A program made the translations under genes and the position numbers. The notes under the pieces were generated by a model. That model did not search any database and was not told the DNA's origin. It saw only the letters and a program-made list of their open reading frames with translations. Shown piece after piece: positions 22,820-31,675 of a stretch of 48,354 bases of DNA. This DNA is from DASZMJ01 sp035551935 (lineage in GTDB: Bacteria > Planctomycetota > Planctomycetia > Isosphaerales > Isosphaeraceae), in contig DASZMJ010000661.1 of assembly GCA_035551935.1 (NCBI GenBank), forward strand, positions 1-48,354, given 5' to 3'. Every line of letters starts with the position of its first letter. Position 1 is the first letter of the stretch.

Positions 22820-25513
22820 GTGGGATCGCGGGCGAAGGGGGGGCTGCTCGGGCGGTTGCTCGGCCTGGCGACGCTGGCGTTGCTCGGCGGCGGGGCCTGG
22901 TTCGCCCTCAGCGCGCCGACCTCGCCCGCGGCGCGGCTGGAGGCGGCCGACCGCGCCCTCGAAGCCGGCCGGTTCGCCGAGGCCGAGGCGCTGCTGGAGC
23001 CGGCCCTCCTCGACGGCGGCCCGGCCGCCGTCGAGGCGCGGAAGAAGCTCGTGCAGCTCGACATGCTCGAGGGCCGCTTCGACGAGGCCTTCCCGCTGCT
23101 GGAGGCCAACTGGCGCGCCCAGCACGGCCCCAACGCCCTCGCCACGCTCCGCGCCTTCGTCGAATTGGACCTCGGCAGCCTGCCGCTGGAGGGCCTGGGC
23201 CGGAAGCTCGACGAGGCGCGCCGCAAGGCCCCCGACGACGACCGCGTCACGCTCGCATTGGCCAACCTCGCCATCCGCCTCGGCCACTTCGACGAGGCCG
23301 CCCGGCTCCTCGACGCCTGCCAGGCCCGACGGCCCGACGACCCCGCCGTCTCCCGCTCCCGATTCTTCCTCGCCCTCGCCACCGGCCGCGACGACCAGGC
23401 CCGCGCCGCCCTCGATCGCCTGGCCGGCGACCGGCATGCCGATACCCTCAACGCCCTCCTTCGCGCCTGCCGCGCCGCCCGATCCGGCGACGCGGCCGCC
23501 GAGCGCCAGGCCCTCGACGACCTGCTCGCGATCAACCCGGCCGACTTCGCCGCGCTGGAGCGACGGATCGGCCTGGAGGTCCAGGCGGGCCACGTCGCCG
23601 AGGCCGCCCGCCTCCGCGCCACCAAGGAGACGCTCGACCGCGCAAAGCGCGACTACATCGCCCTGGTCGACGACGGCATCCAGGACCACGGCGCCGCGCT
23701 CGCCCGCCTGGCCGAACGGCTCGGCAAGCCGTTCGAGGCCCGAGCCTTCGCCAAATTGGCCGTCTCGCCCGACGAGAACGACAGGGAGTTCCGCGACCTC
23801 ACCGCCCGCCTCGACGGTCGGACCTCGACCGCCATGCGGCCGGTCGTCCCGATCTCGTCCCTGCTCGGCGACCGCGCCGCGACGACGGAATCCACCGCCG
23901 CGCGGCTCTCCTTCGCCGACGACGCCGACCGCGCCGGCCTCCGCTTCGTGTACCAGAACGGTCGGACCCCGCGGCGCCAGGTCCCCGAGACGATGGGCGG
24001 CGGCGTCGCGTTGCTCGACTTCGACGGCGACGGCTGGATGGATGTTTATGCGGTGCAAGGCGGGATGTTCCCGCCCGATCCGAAGTCGCCGCCCGACGGC
24101 GACCGCCTCTTCCGCAACCGCGGCGACGGCACCTTCGAGGACGCGACCGCGTCGTCCGGCATCGCCTCGTTCCCGCGTGGATATGGGCACGGGGTGACGG
24201 TAGGCGACTTCGACAACGACGGCCGGCCCGACCTGTTCGTCGCCCGATGGCGGTCGTATGCCTTGTATCACAACCTCGGCGGCGGCCGGTTCGAGGACGT
24301 GACCGACCGCGCCGACCTCGGCGGCGACCGCGGCTGGCCGACCTCGGCGGCGTTCGCGGACCTCGACGATGATGGGGACCTCGATCTGTACGTCTGTCAT
24401 TACGTCGAGTGGGACGAGGACCACCCGCGCCTCTGCGAGTCGCCGTCGAACAAGGGGTATCTCTACTGCGGCCCGGTCGTGTTGACGGCGGTGCCGGATC
24501 ATGTGTTCCGAAATGATGGCGGCAAGTTCGTGGACGTGACCGAGTCGGCCGGCTTCGTCGACCGCGACGGCCGCGGCCTGGGCGTGCTCGTCGCGGACCT
24601 CGACGGCGACGGCCGCGTCGACGTGTACGTGGCCAACGACGGCTCGGCGAACCTCCTCTTCCGGAACAAGGGGCCGTGGAGGTTCGAGGAGGCCGCCTCG
24701 GCCATGGGCGTGGCGGGCAACGCCAGCGGCGGCTATCAGGGGGGGATGGGCCTGGCCTGCGGCGACCTCGACGGCGACGGCCGGCCCGAGCTCGTCGTCA
24801 CGAACTTCTACGGCGAGTCGACGACCGTGTACCAGAACCACGGCCGCGGCCTCTTCAGCGACCGCACCGCCGCCGTCGGCGTCGCCGCCGCCACGCGCTA
24901 CATGGTCGGCTTCGGCGTGGCGCTCGAGGATATCAACAACGACGGGTTCCTCGACTTGATGCAGACCAACGGCCACGTCAACGAGTACGACCCGCCGATC
25001 TACCCCTACGCGATGCCCACGCAGCTCTTCCTCGGCGCGCGCGGCGGCCGGCTCCGCGACGCGACCGCCGCGGCCGGCCCCGCCTGGACGACGCCCCGCG
25101 TCGGCCGCGGCCTCGCGGCCGGCGACCTCGACAACGACGGCAAGCTCGACGTCGTCGTCCTGCCCGAGAACGGCCCGCTCGCCTATCTCCACAACCGGAG
25201 CGACCGCACCGGCCACTTCTTGACGTTATGCCTCGAAGGGACGACCTCGAACCGCGATGCCGTCGGCGCCCGCGTCACCGTCACGGCCGGCGGTCGTCGC
25301 TGGGTCGCCCAGCGCGTCGGCGGCGGCAGCTACCAGTCCGCGCACGACCCCCGCCTCCACTTCGGCCTCGGCGCCTCGACCCAGGTCGATTCCCTCGAAA
25401 TCCGCTGGCCCTCCGGCCGCGTCGACCGCCACGGCCCCCTCGCCGCCGACCGCGGCTACCTCCTCCGCGAGGGCTCCAGCGAAGCGCCGCCCCTTCCCAG
25501 CTTCCCCGAGTAG
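22820..25513 (+). CDS. TPR / FG-GAP (VCBS) / ASPIC-UnbV surface protein
   Basis: An 897-residue protein from a GTG at 22820 (the start is uncertain; an in-frame TTG lies at 22781). A membrane anchor or signal (LLGRLLGLATLALLGGGAWF) sits at about 8-27. TPR-like Ala/Leu/Arg helices follow to about 330. The second half holds seven calcium-binding FG-GAP/VCBS motifs of the form DxDxDGxxD, for example DFDGDGWMDVY, DFDNDGRPDLF, DLDDDGDLDLY, DLDGDGRVDVY and DINNDGFLDLM. The C-terminus is an ASPIC/UnbV domain (STQVDSLEIRWPSGR). The family is large in planctomycetes; the function is likely extracellular binding, but no ligand is known. Its TAG stop begins the inverted repeat at 25511. Confidence 0.85.
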   Translation: MGSRAKGGLLGRLLGLATLALLGGGAWFALSAPTSPAARLEAADRALEAGRFAEAEALLEPALLDGGPAAVEARKKLVQLDMLEGRFDEAFPLLEANWRAQHGPNALATLRAFVELDLGSLPLEGLGRKLDEARRKAPDDDRVTLALANLAIRLGHFDEAARLLDACQARRPDDPAVSRSRFFLALATGRDDQARAALDRLAGDRHADTLNALLRACRAARSGDAAAERQALDDLLAINPADFAALERRIGLEVQAGHVAEAARLRATKETLDRAKRDYIALVDDGIQDHGAALARLAERLGKPFEARAFAKLAVSPDENDREFRDLTARLDGRTSTAMRPVVPISSLLGDRAATTESTAARLSFADDADRAGLRFVYQNGRTPRRQVPETMGGGVALLDFDGDGWMDVYAVQGGMFPPDPKSPPDGDRLFRNRGDGTFEDATASSGIASFPRGYGHGVTVGDFDNDGRPDLFVARWRSYALYHNLGGGRFEDVTDRADLGGDRGWPTSAAFADLDDDGDLDLYVCHYVEWDEDHPRLCESPSNKGYLYCGPVVLTAVPDHVFRNDGGKFVDVTESAGFVDRDGRGLGVLVADLDGDGRVDVYVANDGSANLLFRNKGPWRFEEAASAMGVAGNASGGYQGGMGLACGDLDGDGRPELVVTNFYGESTTVYQNHGRGLFSDRTAAVGVAAATRYMVGFGVALEDINNDGFLDLMQTNGHVNEYDPPIYPYAMPTQLFLGARGGRLRDATAAAGPAWTTPRVGRGLAAGDLDNDGKLDVVVLPENGPLAYLHNRSDRTGHFLTLCLEGTTSNRDAVGARVTVTAGGRRWVAQRVGGGSYQSAHDPRLHFGLGASTQVDSLEIRWPSGRVDRHGPLAADRGYLLREGSSEAPPLPSFPE

Positions 25514-25575
25514 GGTCCGCTATTGCGGACATGTTCCTATTTGGATTATGAAGAGGTCCGCAATAGCGGACCCTA
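25511..25575. terminator. Perfect 20-bp inverted repeat after UnbV gene
   Basis: TAGGGTCCGCTATTGCGGAC at 25511-25530 is repeated exactly in inverse at 25556-25575, with an AT-richer 25-base loop. The stop codon of the UnbV-type gene is the first three bases of the left arm. The genes on either side converge, so a bidirectional terminator role is plausible. The long perfect arms also fit a dispersed repeat. Confidence 0.65.
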
Positions 25576-25603
25576 CGAAGGACTCGGGCGGCCGCCGCGA
25601 CGA

Positions 25604-26737
25604 TCAACCGCGCCGCGTGGTGTGGGCGGCCCGGAGGGGGTGGTGTAGGGGCGTCGTCCGGGGAGGATTGACGAGGTTGGCGTAGGAGATGACAGCGGTG
25701 GCGTCGCCGCTCGGGTGGCCGAGGTGCTGGCCGTCGAGGTATAGGCCGGTGGGGCCGGAAACGCCGTTGGGGGGCGTGCCGTTGACGATCAGGAAGTAGC
25801 TCGAATGGACGTTGAGCCGGCGGGCGGGATGGAGCGTGACGCTCGCCGAGTCCGGGTTGTAGCTCGCCGAGACGATCGGCACGAGGCCGCGGGGGCCGGC
25901 GACGACCTGGCCGCGGGGCGTGAGGCGTTGGAGGCTGTAATTGGAAAGATCGGTGGCGCTCGACGGCGCGAGGGCCGAGTCGAAGTTCAGAACCAGGGTC
26001 GTCGGCTGGGCGTGAAAGCCGAACCGCTGGACCGACGAGAGGATGGGCCCGTCGGTCGGGACGGGCGCCCCGGCCGTCGCGGTGATGGTCGAGCCGCCGA
26101 CGTCGCGGATCGTGACCGAGGTGACGTACGCGGGCGTCGAGCTGATCGGGCCCCTTCCGACCACGACGAAGTTGTAGTTTGCGCCCGGCGGCCCTGCGCC
26201 CGGCAGGACCGCTTCGACGATGCCGCCCTCGCTCTCGCCGTTGGAGAACGTGATCGTGGCCGTGAAGTCGGCCGCCGCGGAGATCGGGTTGGAATCGTTG
26301 GGAACCGGGTTGGCGTCGAAGAAGGTGGCGACCGTCGGGAGGAAGGGGTTCGCCCCGACCGAGGGGAGGAACTGGTTGACGATGTTGAGGTTGGAGAGCG
26401 GCGCGTCGGCGATGGTGAAGGAGAGGGGGCCGGCGGTGCTGCCGTCGGGATTGATGATGGTGATGGCCGCATGGCCCTCCTCGGCGAGGTCGGAGGCCGG
26501 CACGGTCGCGGTGAGCTGCGAGCCGCCGACGAACTGCGTCGGCAGCACCGCGCCGTTCCAGTCGACGACCGAGCCGCTCTGGAACCCGCTGCCGCCGACC
26601 GTCAGCGTCGCCGCCCCGGACCCCTCGTCGAGCGTCGTCGGCGCGATCGACGCCAGCGCGGGCCCGGCCAGCAAGCGCCGCCCCTCCAGCTCCTCGACCC
26701 GCAACCGGGTCGAGCCGACCCCCCTCCGACCTGCCAT
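25604..26737 (-). CDS. Secreted IPT/TIG-domain protein with LEGRRLLAG motif
   Basis: A 377-residue protein. Residues 14-25 read VEELEGRRLLAG, the planctomycete LExLExRxLL motif found near the start of many secreted giant proteins; a classic hydrophobic signal is not seen. Residues about 26-112 form an IPT/TIG Ig-like domain (GGSGFQSGSVVDWNGAVLPT, AAITIINPDG). A central unassigned beta region follows, then a C-terminal Ig-like domain (RFGFHAQPTTLVLNFDSALA, TDLSNYSLQRL) ending in a basic tail (HPLRAAHTTRRG). It is a shorter paralogue of the protein at 31676-33739 and lacks its beta-propeller. Expected at the cell surface; function unknown. Confidence 0.75.
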   Translation of the reverse strand: MAGRRGVGSTRLRVEELEGRRLLAGPALASIAPTTLDEGSGAATLTVGGSGFQSGSVVDWNGAVLPTQFVGGSQLTATVPASDLAEEGHAAITIINPDGSTAGPLSFTIADAPLSNLNIVNQFLPSVGANPFLPTVATFFDANPVPNDSNPISAAADFTATITFSNGESEGGIVEAVLPGAGPPGANYNFVVVGRGPISSTPAYVTSVTIRDVGGSTITATAGAPVPTDGPILSSVQRFGFHAQPTTLVLNFDSALAPSSATDLSNYSLQRLTPRGQVVAGPRGLVPIVSASYNPDSASVTLHPARRLNVHSSYFLIVNGTPPNGVSGPTGLYLDGQHLGHPSGDATAVISYANLVNPPRTTPLHHPLRAAHTTRRG

Positions 26738-26766
26738 GATCCGCCCTCACGGCTACTCGTTGAAGA

Positions 26767-26789
26767 TGTCACTGTGACAGAAGATTATC
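26767..26789 (-). promoter_or_regulatory. GATAAT -10 box with adjoining perfect palindrome
   Basis: On the minus strand GATAAT (complement of 26784-26789) is followed within a few bases by TGTCACTGTGACA (26767-26779), a perfect 13-base palindrome lying where transcription of the secreted protein gene would start. It could be an operator, but no matching regulator can be named. Confidence 0.4.
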
Positions 26790-26820
26790 ATTCCATCCGA
26801 CGTCGGTCAAGCGGCCCGCG

Positions 26821-26871
26821 GGGCGTGTGCAACACGCCGGCTGCCGCGAAGACGGCGGGTTGCACACGCCC
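26821..26871. repeat. 13-bp inverted repeat hairpin
   Basis: GGGCGTGTGCAAC (26821-26833) and GTTGCACACGCCC (26859-26871) are perfect inverse copies, with further partial pairing inside. It follows the M2 peptidase stop (minus strand, 26880) by 9 bases, so it could terminate that gene. Confidence 0.55.
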
Positions 26872-26879
26872 TACGAGAC

Positions 26880-28700
26880 TCATGCCCACCCCACCTTCCG
26901 GCCCTTGTTCTGCTCCTGGAGCCACGCCATCAGCGGCTCGAAGTAGGCGACGAGCGGGCGGGCGGTGAGGCCGGAGCCGGTGGCCTCGCGGAGGAGGGTG
27001 GACCAGTCGCGGGTGGCGCCGACGGAGAGGAGGCCGCGGAGGAAGTCGCCGACGGCGCGATTGCCGAAGTAGTTGCAGTCGCGGGGGTCTTCCTTGAGGA
27101 TCGCGCGGGCGATGTGGTCGTGGAGCTGGAACTTGAGCACGGTGCCGATCGCGTAGTCGTAATACTGGCCGGGGTCGTCGTTGATGTGGGTCTTGGTGGC
27201 GGGGTCGCAGAGGGTCTCGGGGCGAGGGGACGGCGGCGCGATGCCCTGGTATTTCGCGACGAGGGCCCACCAGGCGGCGTTGAGCCGGTCGTTCGGGATC
27301 TTGCCTTCGTAGAAGTCACGCTCGAAGCGGGTCATCACGCCGGCGGCGAAGGGCAGGAAGGTGATCGAGCGGTCGAGCGCCGCGTCGAGCTGCCAGGTGA
27401 TGGGGTCGGCCTTCTTCGCCTCGGGCGGGAGCAGGCCGACGGCGTCGAGGTACTTCGGCTGCGACGCGGCCACGCCGATCAGGTCGCCGATCCCCTCGTG
27501 GAAGGCGCGGTTGGCGCCGGCGCGGAGGAGATAGGGGACGGAAGGCGTCGAATAGCTGATATAGTAATAAATATGACCAAGCTCGTGGTGCGCCGTGCCG
27601 AACCAGCGCGCGTCGGGCTCGATGCTCATGAGGCTGCGGACGTCGCCGCGGAGGTCGATGTGCCAGGCGGAGGCGTGGCTGTTCTTCTTGCGGCCGCTCT
27701 TCGGGTCGGCGGGATAGAGGTCGCTCTTGCTCCAGAAGGAGGCGGGCAGCTTCGGGAAGCCGAGCGAGCGATAGAAGCGCTCGGCCTGCTCGGTGATGAA
27801 CTCCTTGGGCTTGCCCTTGAAGGGGGCGTCGAGGTCCACGCCCTCGATCAGGCCGGGCCAGCTCTGGCCCCAGCGGTTGGGGAGCCAGTGCGCGGGCAGC
27901 GGCCCCTCGGGGGGCTCGGCCTTGAAGCGGCGGGCGAGGGCGTGCTTGGCCCAGGTGTGGAGCTGCTCGTAGAGCGGTCGCGTGTCGGCGACGAACGAGT
28001 CGCACAAGGCGATCATCTGCGGCACGGTCATGCCGTAGTCGGCGACCTGGAGCGCGAAGAACGAGTCGAAGCCCAGCTCGCGGGCGACCTTGTTGCGGAG
28101 GTCGCGGAGGCGGAGGAGGCCGTCGCGCAAGGGGGTGCCGATGGTCTTGGAGAGCTCCCAGGCGTCGCGCCGCGCGGCCAGGTCGCGCGACTCGACGAGG
28201 ATGCGGTCGATGTCGTTGGCCGAGAGCGTGGCGCCGTCGGCCCTCGTGTAGACGAAGCCGTCCTGCGTCGCCGACTGCCGGGCCTCGGCCTCAGTGCGGG
28301 CCTTGACGACGTCGGCGATCGTGCCCGGCGCCTCGGCGGCGCGGAGGCGGACCTTCTCGAGCTGCCGGGCCGTGCGGTCGTCCAGCTCCGTGCGGCGGCC
28401 GAGCAGGCGCTTGACCGTGGTGATGACGTCGGGGGCGCCGACGACCTCGTTGAGCGCCTGCATCCGCGCCACCTGCTCGCGCGTGTGGGCCTCGGTCACG
28501 TCGGTCGAGGCCCGCCAGGCGGCCTCGTTCGCGGCCGTCTCCCGCGGCAGCCAGCGCTCGACGTACTTCGCCAGGAAGGCGTCGGCCTCCTCCTGCGCGG
28601 TCGGCGGCGTTGCGCCGGCGGCGATCGGGCCGACCGTCGCGGCGGCCAGGGCCTTGCGGAGGAAGTCGCGGCGGCCTTGCGGATCTGGTGGCGTCGTCAT
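26880..28700 (-). CDS. M2-family (ACE-like) zinc metallopeptidase, Tat signal
   Basis: A 606-residue protein starting at MTTPPDPQGRRDFLRKALAA; the twin-arginine motif and the following Ala-rich segment suggest Tat export. The peptidase M2 core carries the zinc site H372-E373-L-G-H376 and third ligand E402 in FHEGIGDL, as in angiotensin-converting enzyme (HEMGH ... FHEAIGD) but with two more residues between them. Conserved M2 segments KVARELGFDSFFALQVADYG and GQYYDYAIGTVLKFQLHDHI are also present. The length matches single-domain bacterial M2 enzymes. Expected activity: dipeptidyl carboxypeptidase in the periplasm. It is divergently transcribed from the HEAT-repeat gene. Confidence 0.9.
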   Translation of the reverse strand: MTTPPDPQGRRDFLRKALAAATVGPIAAGATPPTAQEEADAFLAKYVERWLPRETAANEAAWRASTDVTEAHTREQVARMQALNEVVGAPDVITTVKRLLGRRTELDDRTARQLEKVRLRAAEAPGTIADVVKARTEAEARQSATQDGFVYTRADGATLSANDIDRILVESRDLAARRDAWELSKTIGTPLRDGLLRLRDLRNKVARELGFDSFFALQVADYGMTVPQMIALCDSFVADTRPLYEQLHTWAKHALARRFKAEPPEGPLPAHWLPNRWGQSWPGLIEGVDLDAPFKGKPKEFITEQAERFYRSLGFPKLPASFWSKSDLYPADPKSGRKKNSHASAWHIDLRGDVRSLMSIEPDARWFGTAHHELGHIYYYISYSTPSVPYLLRAGANRAFHEGIGDLIGVAASQPKYLDAVGLLPPEAKKADPITWQLDAALDRSITFLPFAAGVMTRFERDFYEGKIPNDRLNAAWWALVAKYQGIAPPSPRPETLCDPATKTHINDDPGQYYDYAIGTVLKFQLHDHIARAILKEDPRDCNYFGNRAVGDFLRGLLSVGATRDWSTLLREATGSGLTARPLVAYFEPLMAWLQEQNKGRKVGWA

Positions 28701-28942
28701 GGCGCGGCTCCGATCGTCGATCGCGGCGCGGACGATCCCCCGCCCGCGGTCGCTCGCTGGGCCCATCCTATCGCGGGGGGCTCGGCGTCGCGAGGGTTTC
28801 TCGCGAAGGCGCATCGCATGTTACAAAGTCGTTACAGTTTCCCCCGAACAATCCCCGCCATCGCCGCGTATCCGGCAGCGGGCTTGATGCCCAAGGTGGC
28901 CCAGGATCGAGCCCGAACATCATCACGAGGAGATGTCGAGCC

Positions 28943-31174
28943 ATGTTGGGAAGGAAACACGCGGCGAAGGGTCTCGCGGCGATGGCGGCGGTGCCGGCCC
29001 TGCTCGGCGCGGGGCTGCTGCTGCCGGCCGGGCCGAGGGCGATCGGCCAGCAGGTCCGGGCACCGGCCAAGGGCGAGCCTCAGCGGGTGGATTCGTCCCA
29101 GGCGCGGCGGCGCGACCAGCCGCCGGTGCTCGACCTGGAGGACGCGATCGGCCGGGCCGAGCTGGTGCTGGCGGTGCGGCTGGTGGACGTCACCGAGTCG
29201 CGCGTGGTGCACGGCGGCAAGACGGAGGTCGTCACGCAGCAATACAAGTTCGAGCCGGTCCGCGCCCTCAAGGGGATCTTCGCCCGCGACACCCTGCTGC
29301 TGACCGGCGACGACCTGGGCGTCACCCGCTTCGCCGACGCCGCCGAGCAGCTCAGGCGCGGCCAGTTGCTGCTGCTCCTGCTCGGCCGCAACGGCCCGGG
29401 CTATCTGATGTGCAACCGGGCCGAGACGCTCGTCCAGTCGATCCCGCGCCTCTCGGGCCAGGACGACCCGCTGATCCCCGCGGTCGAGGCGTTGATCGCC
29501 GTCGTGCAGCGGCGCGACCGCGCCCAGAAGGTCGCACTCCTCGTCGACGCCCTCCGCAATGCGAAGGCGGCCGACGCGATCCCGTTGATGGCCGCCTTGC
29601 GGCGTCGGGCGCTGCTCGCGTCGCAGGCGCCCGGCGCGTTCGAGGCGATCGAGGGCTTCCTCGGCGACCGCACGCTCGTCGTCCGCGAGGCCGCGGCGCG
29701 GACGCTCGAATCGCTCCTCGACGCCGACTACCTCGACCGTCGCGAGGTCCGCGCGCGGGCCGCGACGAAGCTCGCCGAGGCCCTGAAAGGCGCCGGCCCC
29801 GACATCGCCCTCCGCGTGGCCCTGACCGACGCCCTCGGCGCCGCCGGGCCGGGGGCGAGAGTGATCGGCGACGAACGCGCCTGGTGGGGGGGCGCCCTCT
29901 CGGGCACCGATGGGCCGGCCGGGGTGCTGCTCGGGGTGGACGAGAGCTGGCAGAACGCAGCCCAACGGGGCGCCGCCTCGCGGTCGCTGAGCCTCGCGGA
30001 GCGCGCCGCGCGACTCCGGGCCGTCGGCCGGATCGGGTCCGATCACCAATACGAGCTCACTTTCCTGCTCGGCTCGCTCGCGCTCGACGCCCCGGCCGAG
30101 CTCCAGCAGGCCGCGGCCCGGGCGCTGGGCAAGGCCCGCCCGGAGGCCGCCGCGAAGGTGCTCGCCGACCGGATCGCCGCCAAAGGCGCGGCGGGCCTCG
30201 GGGTCGCCGCCGAGATCGCCCAGCTCGGCGACCTGCCCGCCGAGTTCGCCGCGCCGGCCCTGGGGCGGGCCTTCGTCCAGCGGCTCGACTTCCCGGAGCG
30301 CCTCGCCTTCGCCCAGGCCGCCGTCAAGGTCGCCGACCGCCGGCTCGTCCCGGCCTTGACGGCCCTGCTCGACCCGAGGCTGCCGCAGGTCCGTTACGCC
30401 GCGATCGACGCCTTGATGGCGATCGACACCGAGGACGCCGCGCGCGCCGTCTGGCCGCGCCTCAACGAGGAATACGACCTGGGGCGCAAGCTCCAGCTCG
30501 CCGCGTTCATCGGCCGGCACGGCTTCCGCGGCAGCTATCCGATCGCGATCGAGCACATGTCCAATCCCTTGCTCCGCGAGGCGGCCGTCGAGGCCCTCGC
30601 GGCGATCAACGAGCCGAGGGCGGTGCCCGAGCTGCGGAAGTTCTGGGAGAGCTCCAACGACGTCGCCTGGAACGCCGCCGCGATCCGCGCCCTCGGCCGG
30701 CTCGGCCAGCGCGAGTTCGCCCCCCGGATGCTCGATCTCGCCCGCGACCCCCGCGAGCCCCTGGCCCCCTCCGCCCTGATCGCCCTGAGTGACCTCGGCG
30801 TCGCCGACGCCTTGCCGATCGCCCGCGACGGCCTCGGCTCGCGGAATGATGAGCTCGTCATCGCCTCCGCCCGCGCCGCCGCGAAGCTCCTGGCCGGGCC
30901 CGACGCGAAGGCCCAAGGGGCCGACGTCCGCGACAGGCTCGCCGCCTTGCTCGCCGACCCCGCCGCGTCCCACCCCGTCCGCCATGCGGCCCTCGATGCG
31001 CTCGTCGCGCTCGACGACCCCCGCCTCGGCCCCGCCCTCGCCGCCGCCGCCCGCGACGCCGGCCTCGAGACCTCGAACCCGGGGATGAACTTCCAGAATC
31101 CCCAGGCCAATGACCTCCTCCGGCGCGTCGAGTCCCTCCTCGCCGCCCGCAAGCAGCCGGTCGCCTTGAAGTGA
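28943..31174 (+). CDS. Secreted HEAT-repeat protein
   Basis: A 743-residue protein. The ATG at 28943 has GAGGAG about 10 bases upstream and is followed by a signal peptide (KHAAKGLAAMAAVPALLGAGLLLPAG). Residues about 50-170 form a small beta domain (AELVLAVRLVDVTESRVVHG, a pattern seen in predicted exported planctomycete proteins). From about 200 to the end, helical repeats dominate, for example LREAAVEALAAINEPRAVPELRKFW and VRYAAIDALMAIDTEDAARAVW, typical of HEAT/PBS-lyase repeats. A scaffold or protein-binding role is likely; no enzyme motif is seen. A 21-bp inverted repeat lies 12 bases after the stop. Confidence 0.8.
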   Translation: MLGRKHAAKGLAAMAAVPALLGAGLLLPAGPRAIGQQVRAPAKGEPQRVDSSQARRRDQPPVLDLEDAIGRAELVLAVRLVDVTESRVVHGGKTEVVTQQYKFEPVRALKGIFARDTLLLTGDDLGVTRFADAAEQLRRGQLLLLLLGRNGPGYLMCNRAETLVQSIPRLSGQDDPLIPAVEALIAVVQRRDRAQKVALLVDALRNAKAADAIPLMAALRRRALLASQAPGAFEAIEGFLGDRTLVVREAAARTLESLLDADYLDRREVRARAATKLAEALKGAGPDIALRVALTDALGAAGPGARVIGDERAWWGGALSGTDGPAGVLLGVDESWQNAAQRGAASRSLSLAERAARLRAVGRIGSDHQYELTFLLGSLALDAPAELQQAAARALGKARPEAAAKVLADRIAAKGAAGLGVAAEIAQLGDLPAEFAAPALGRAFVQRLDFPERLAFAQAAVKVADRRLVPALTALLDPRLPQVRYAAIDALMAIDTEDAARAVWPRLNEEYDLGRKLQLAAFIGRHGFRGSYPIAIEHMSNPLLREAAVEALAAINEPRAVPELRKFWESSNDVAWNAAAIRALGRLGQREFAPRMLDLARDPREPLAPSALIALSDLGVADALPIARDGLGSRNDELVIASARAAAKLLAGPDAKAQGADVRDRLAALLADPAASHPVRHAALDALVALDDPRLGPALAAAARDAGLETSNPGMNFQNPQANDLLRRVESLLAARKQPVALK

Positions 31175-31186
31175 TCCTCCTCCGTA

Positions 31187-31259
31187 GCAGGCACGCCCCG
31201 CGTGCCGTCCGCTCCTCCGTCCGATTGCGAAAAGCGATCGGCACGCGGAGCGTGCCTGC
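31187..31259. terminator. 21-bp inverted repeat with one mismatch after HEAT gene
   Basis: GCAGGCACGCCCCGCGTGCC plus G (31187-31207) pairs with the segment at 31239-31259 with a single mismatch. It lies between the HEAT gene and a small membrane gene on the same strand, and may end transcription of the former. Confidence 0.6.
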
Positions 31260-31285
31260 GACGGTCGTTGTCCAATGGCCTCATC

Positions 31286-31663
31286 ATGAAGGCCCCGCGA
31301 TTCCGCCTGCGATGGCTGATGGGCGTCGTCGCCGCGTGCGCCGTCGCCTGTGCCTTTTTGCGCGCGCCCGGCGCCGGCCTGTTCCTGGTGCTGGGCGTCC
31401 CGTTCGTCGGGGCCCTCGTCCATCGCTCCCTCGGCGGTCGGGGCATCCTCGGCGGGATGATCGGCGGCGCCTTGCTCGGTTGCGGAGTCGTTTGCGCCCA
31501 TTACGTCAGGGAGTATCTCTATGTTCGGCCGGATCCGGTTCATCCTGCCGGATTGCTCCTGTCCCTCGTTGTCGCGAGCTTCCTCTTCGGCGCGATCGGC
31601 GCGGGCGTCGGGTTCTTCGTCGCGTTCGTCCACTGGCTCGACAAGAACAACCCGCCCGTCTGA
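31286..31663 (+). CDS. Small three- or four-helix membrane protein
   Basis: A 125-residue protein. The ATG at 31286 is preferred over an upstream frame that runs through the palindrome at 31187-31259. It begins MKAPRFRLRWLMGVVAACAV, a basic start then a helix, a pattern shared by many small planctomycete membrane proteins (compare the genes at 33995 and 36231). Further hydrophobic segments lie around 28-45, 52-70 and 90-115. Family unknown; no catalytic motif. It converges on a secreted protein gene with 12 bases between stops. Confidence 0.65.
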   Translation: MKAPRFRLRWLMGVVAACAVACAFLRAPGAGLFLVLGVPFVGALVHRSLGGRGILGGMIGGALLGCGVVCAHYVREYLYVRPDPVHPAGLLLSLVVASFLFGAIGAGVGFFVAFVHWLDKNNPPV

Positions 31664-31675
31664 GCGCCGCCGCGG

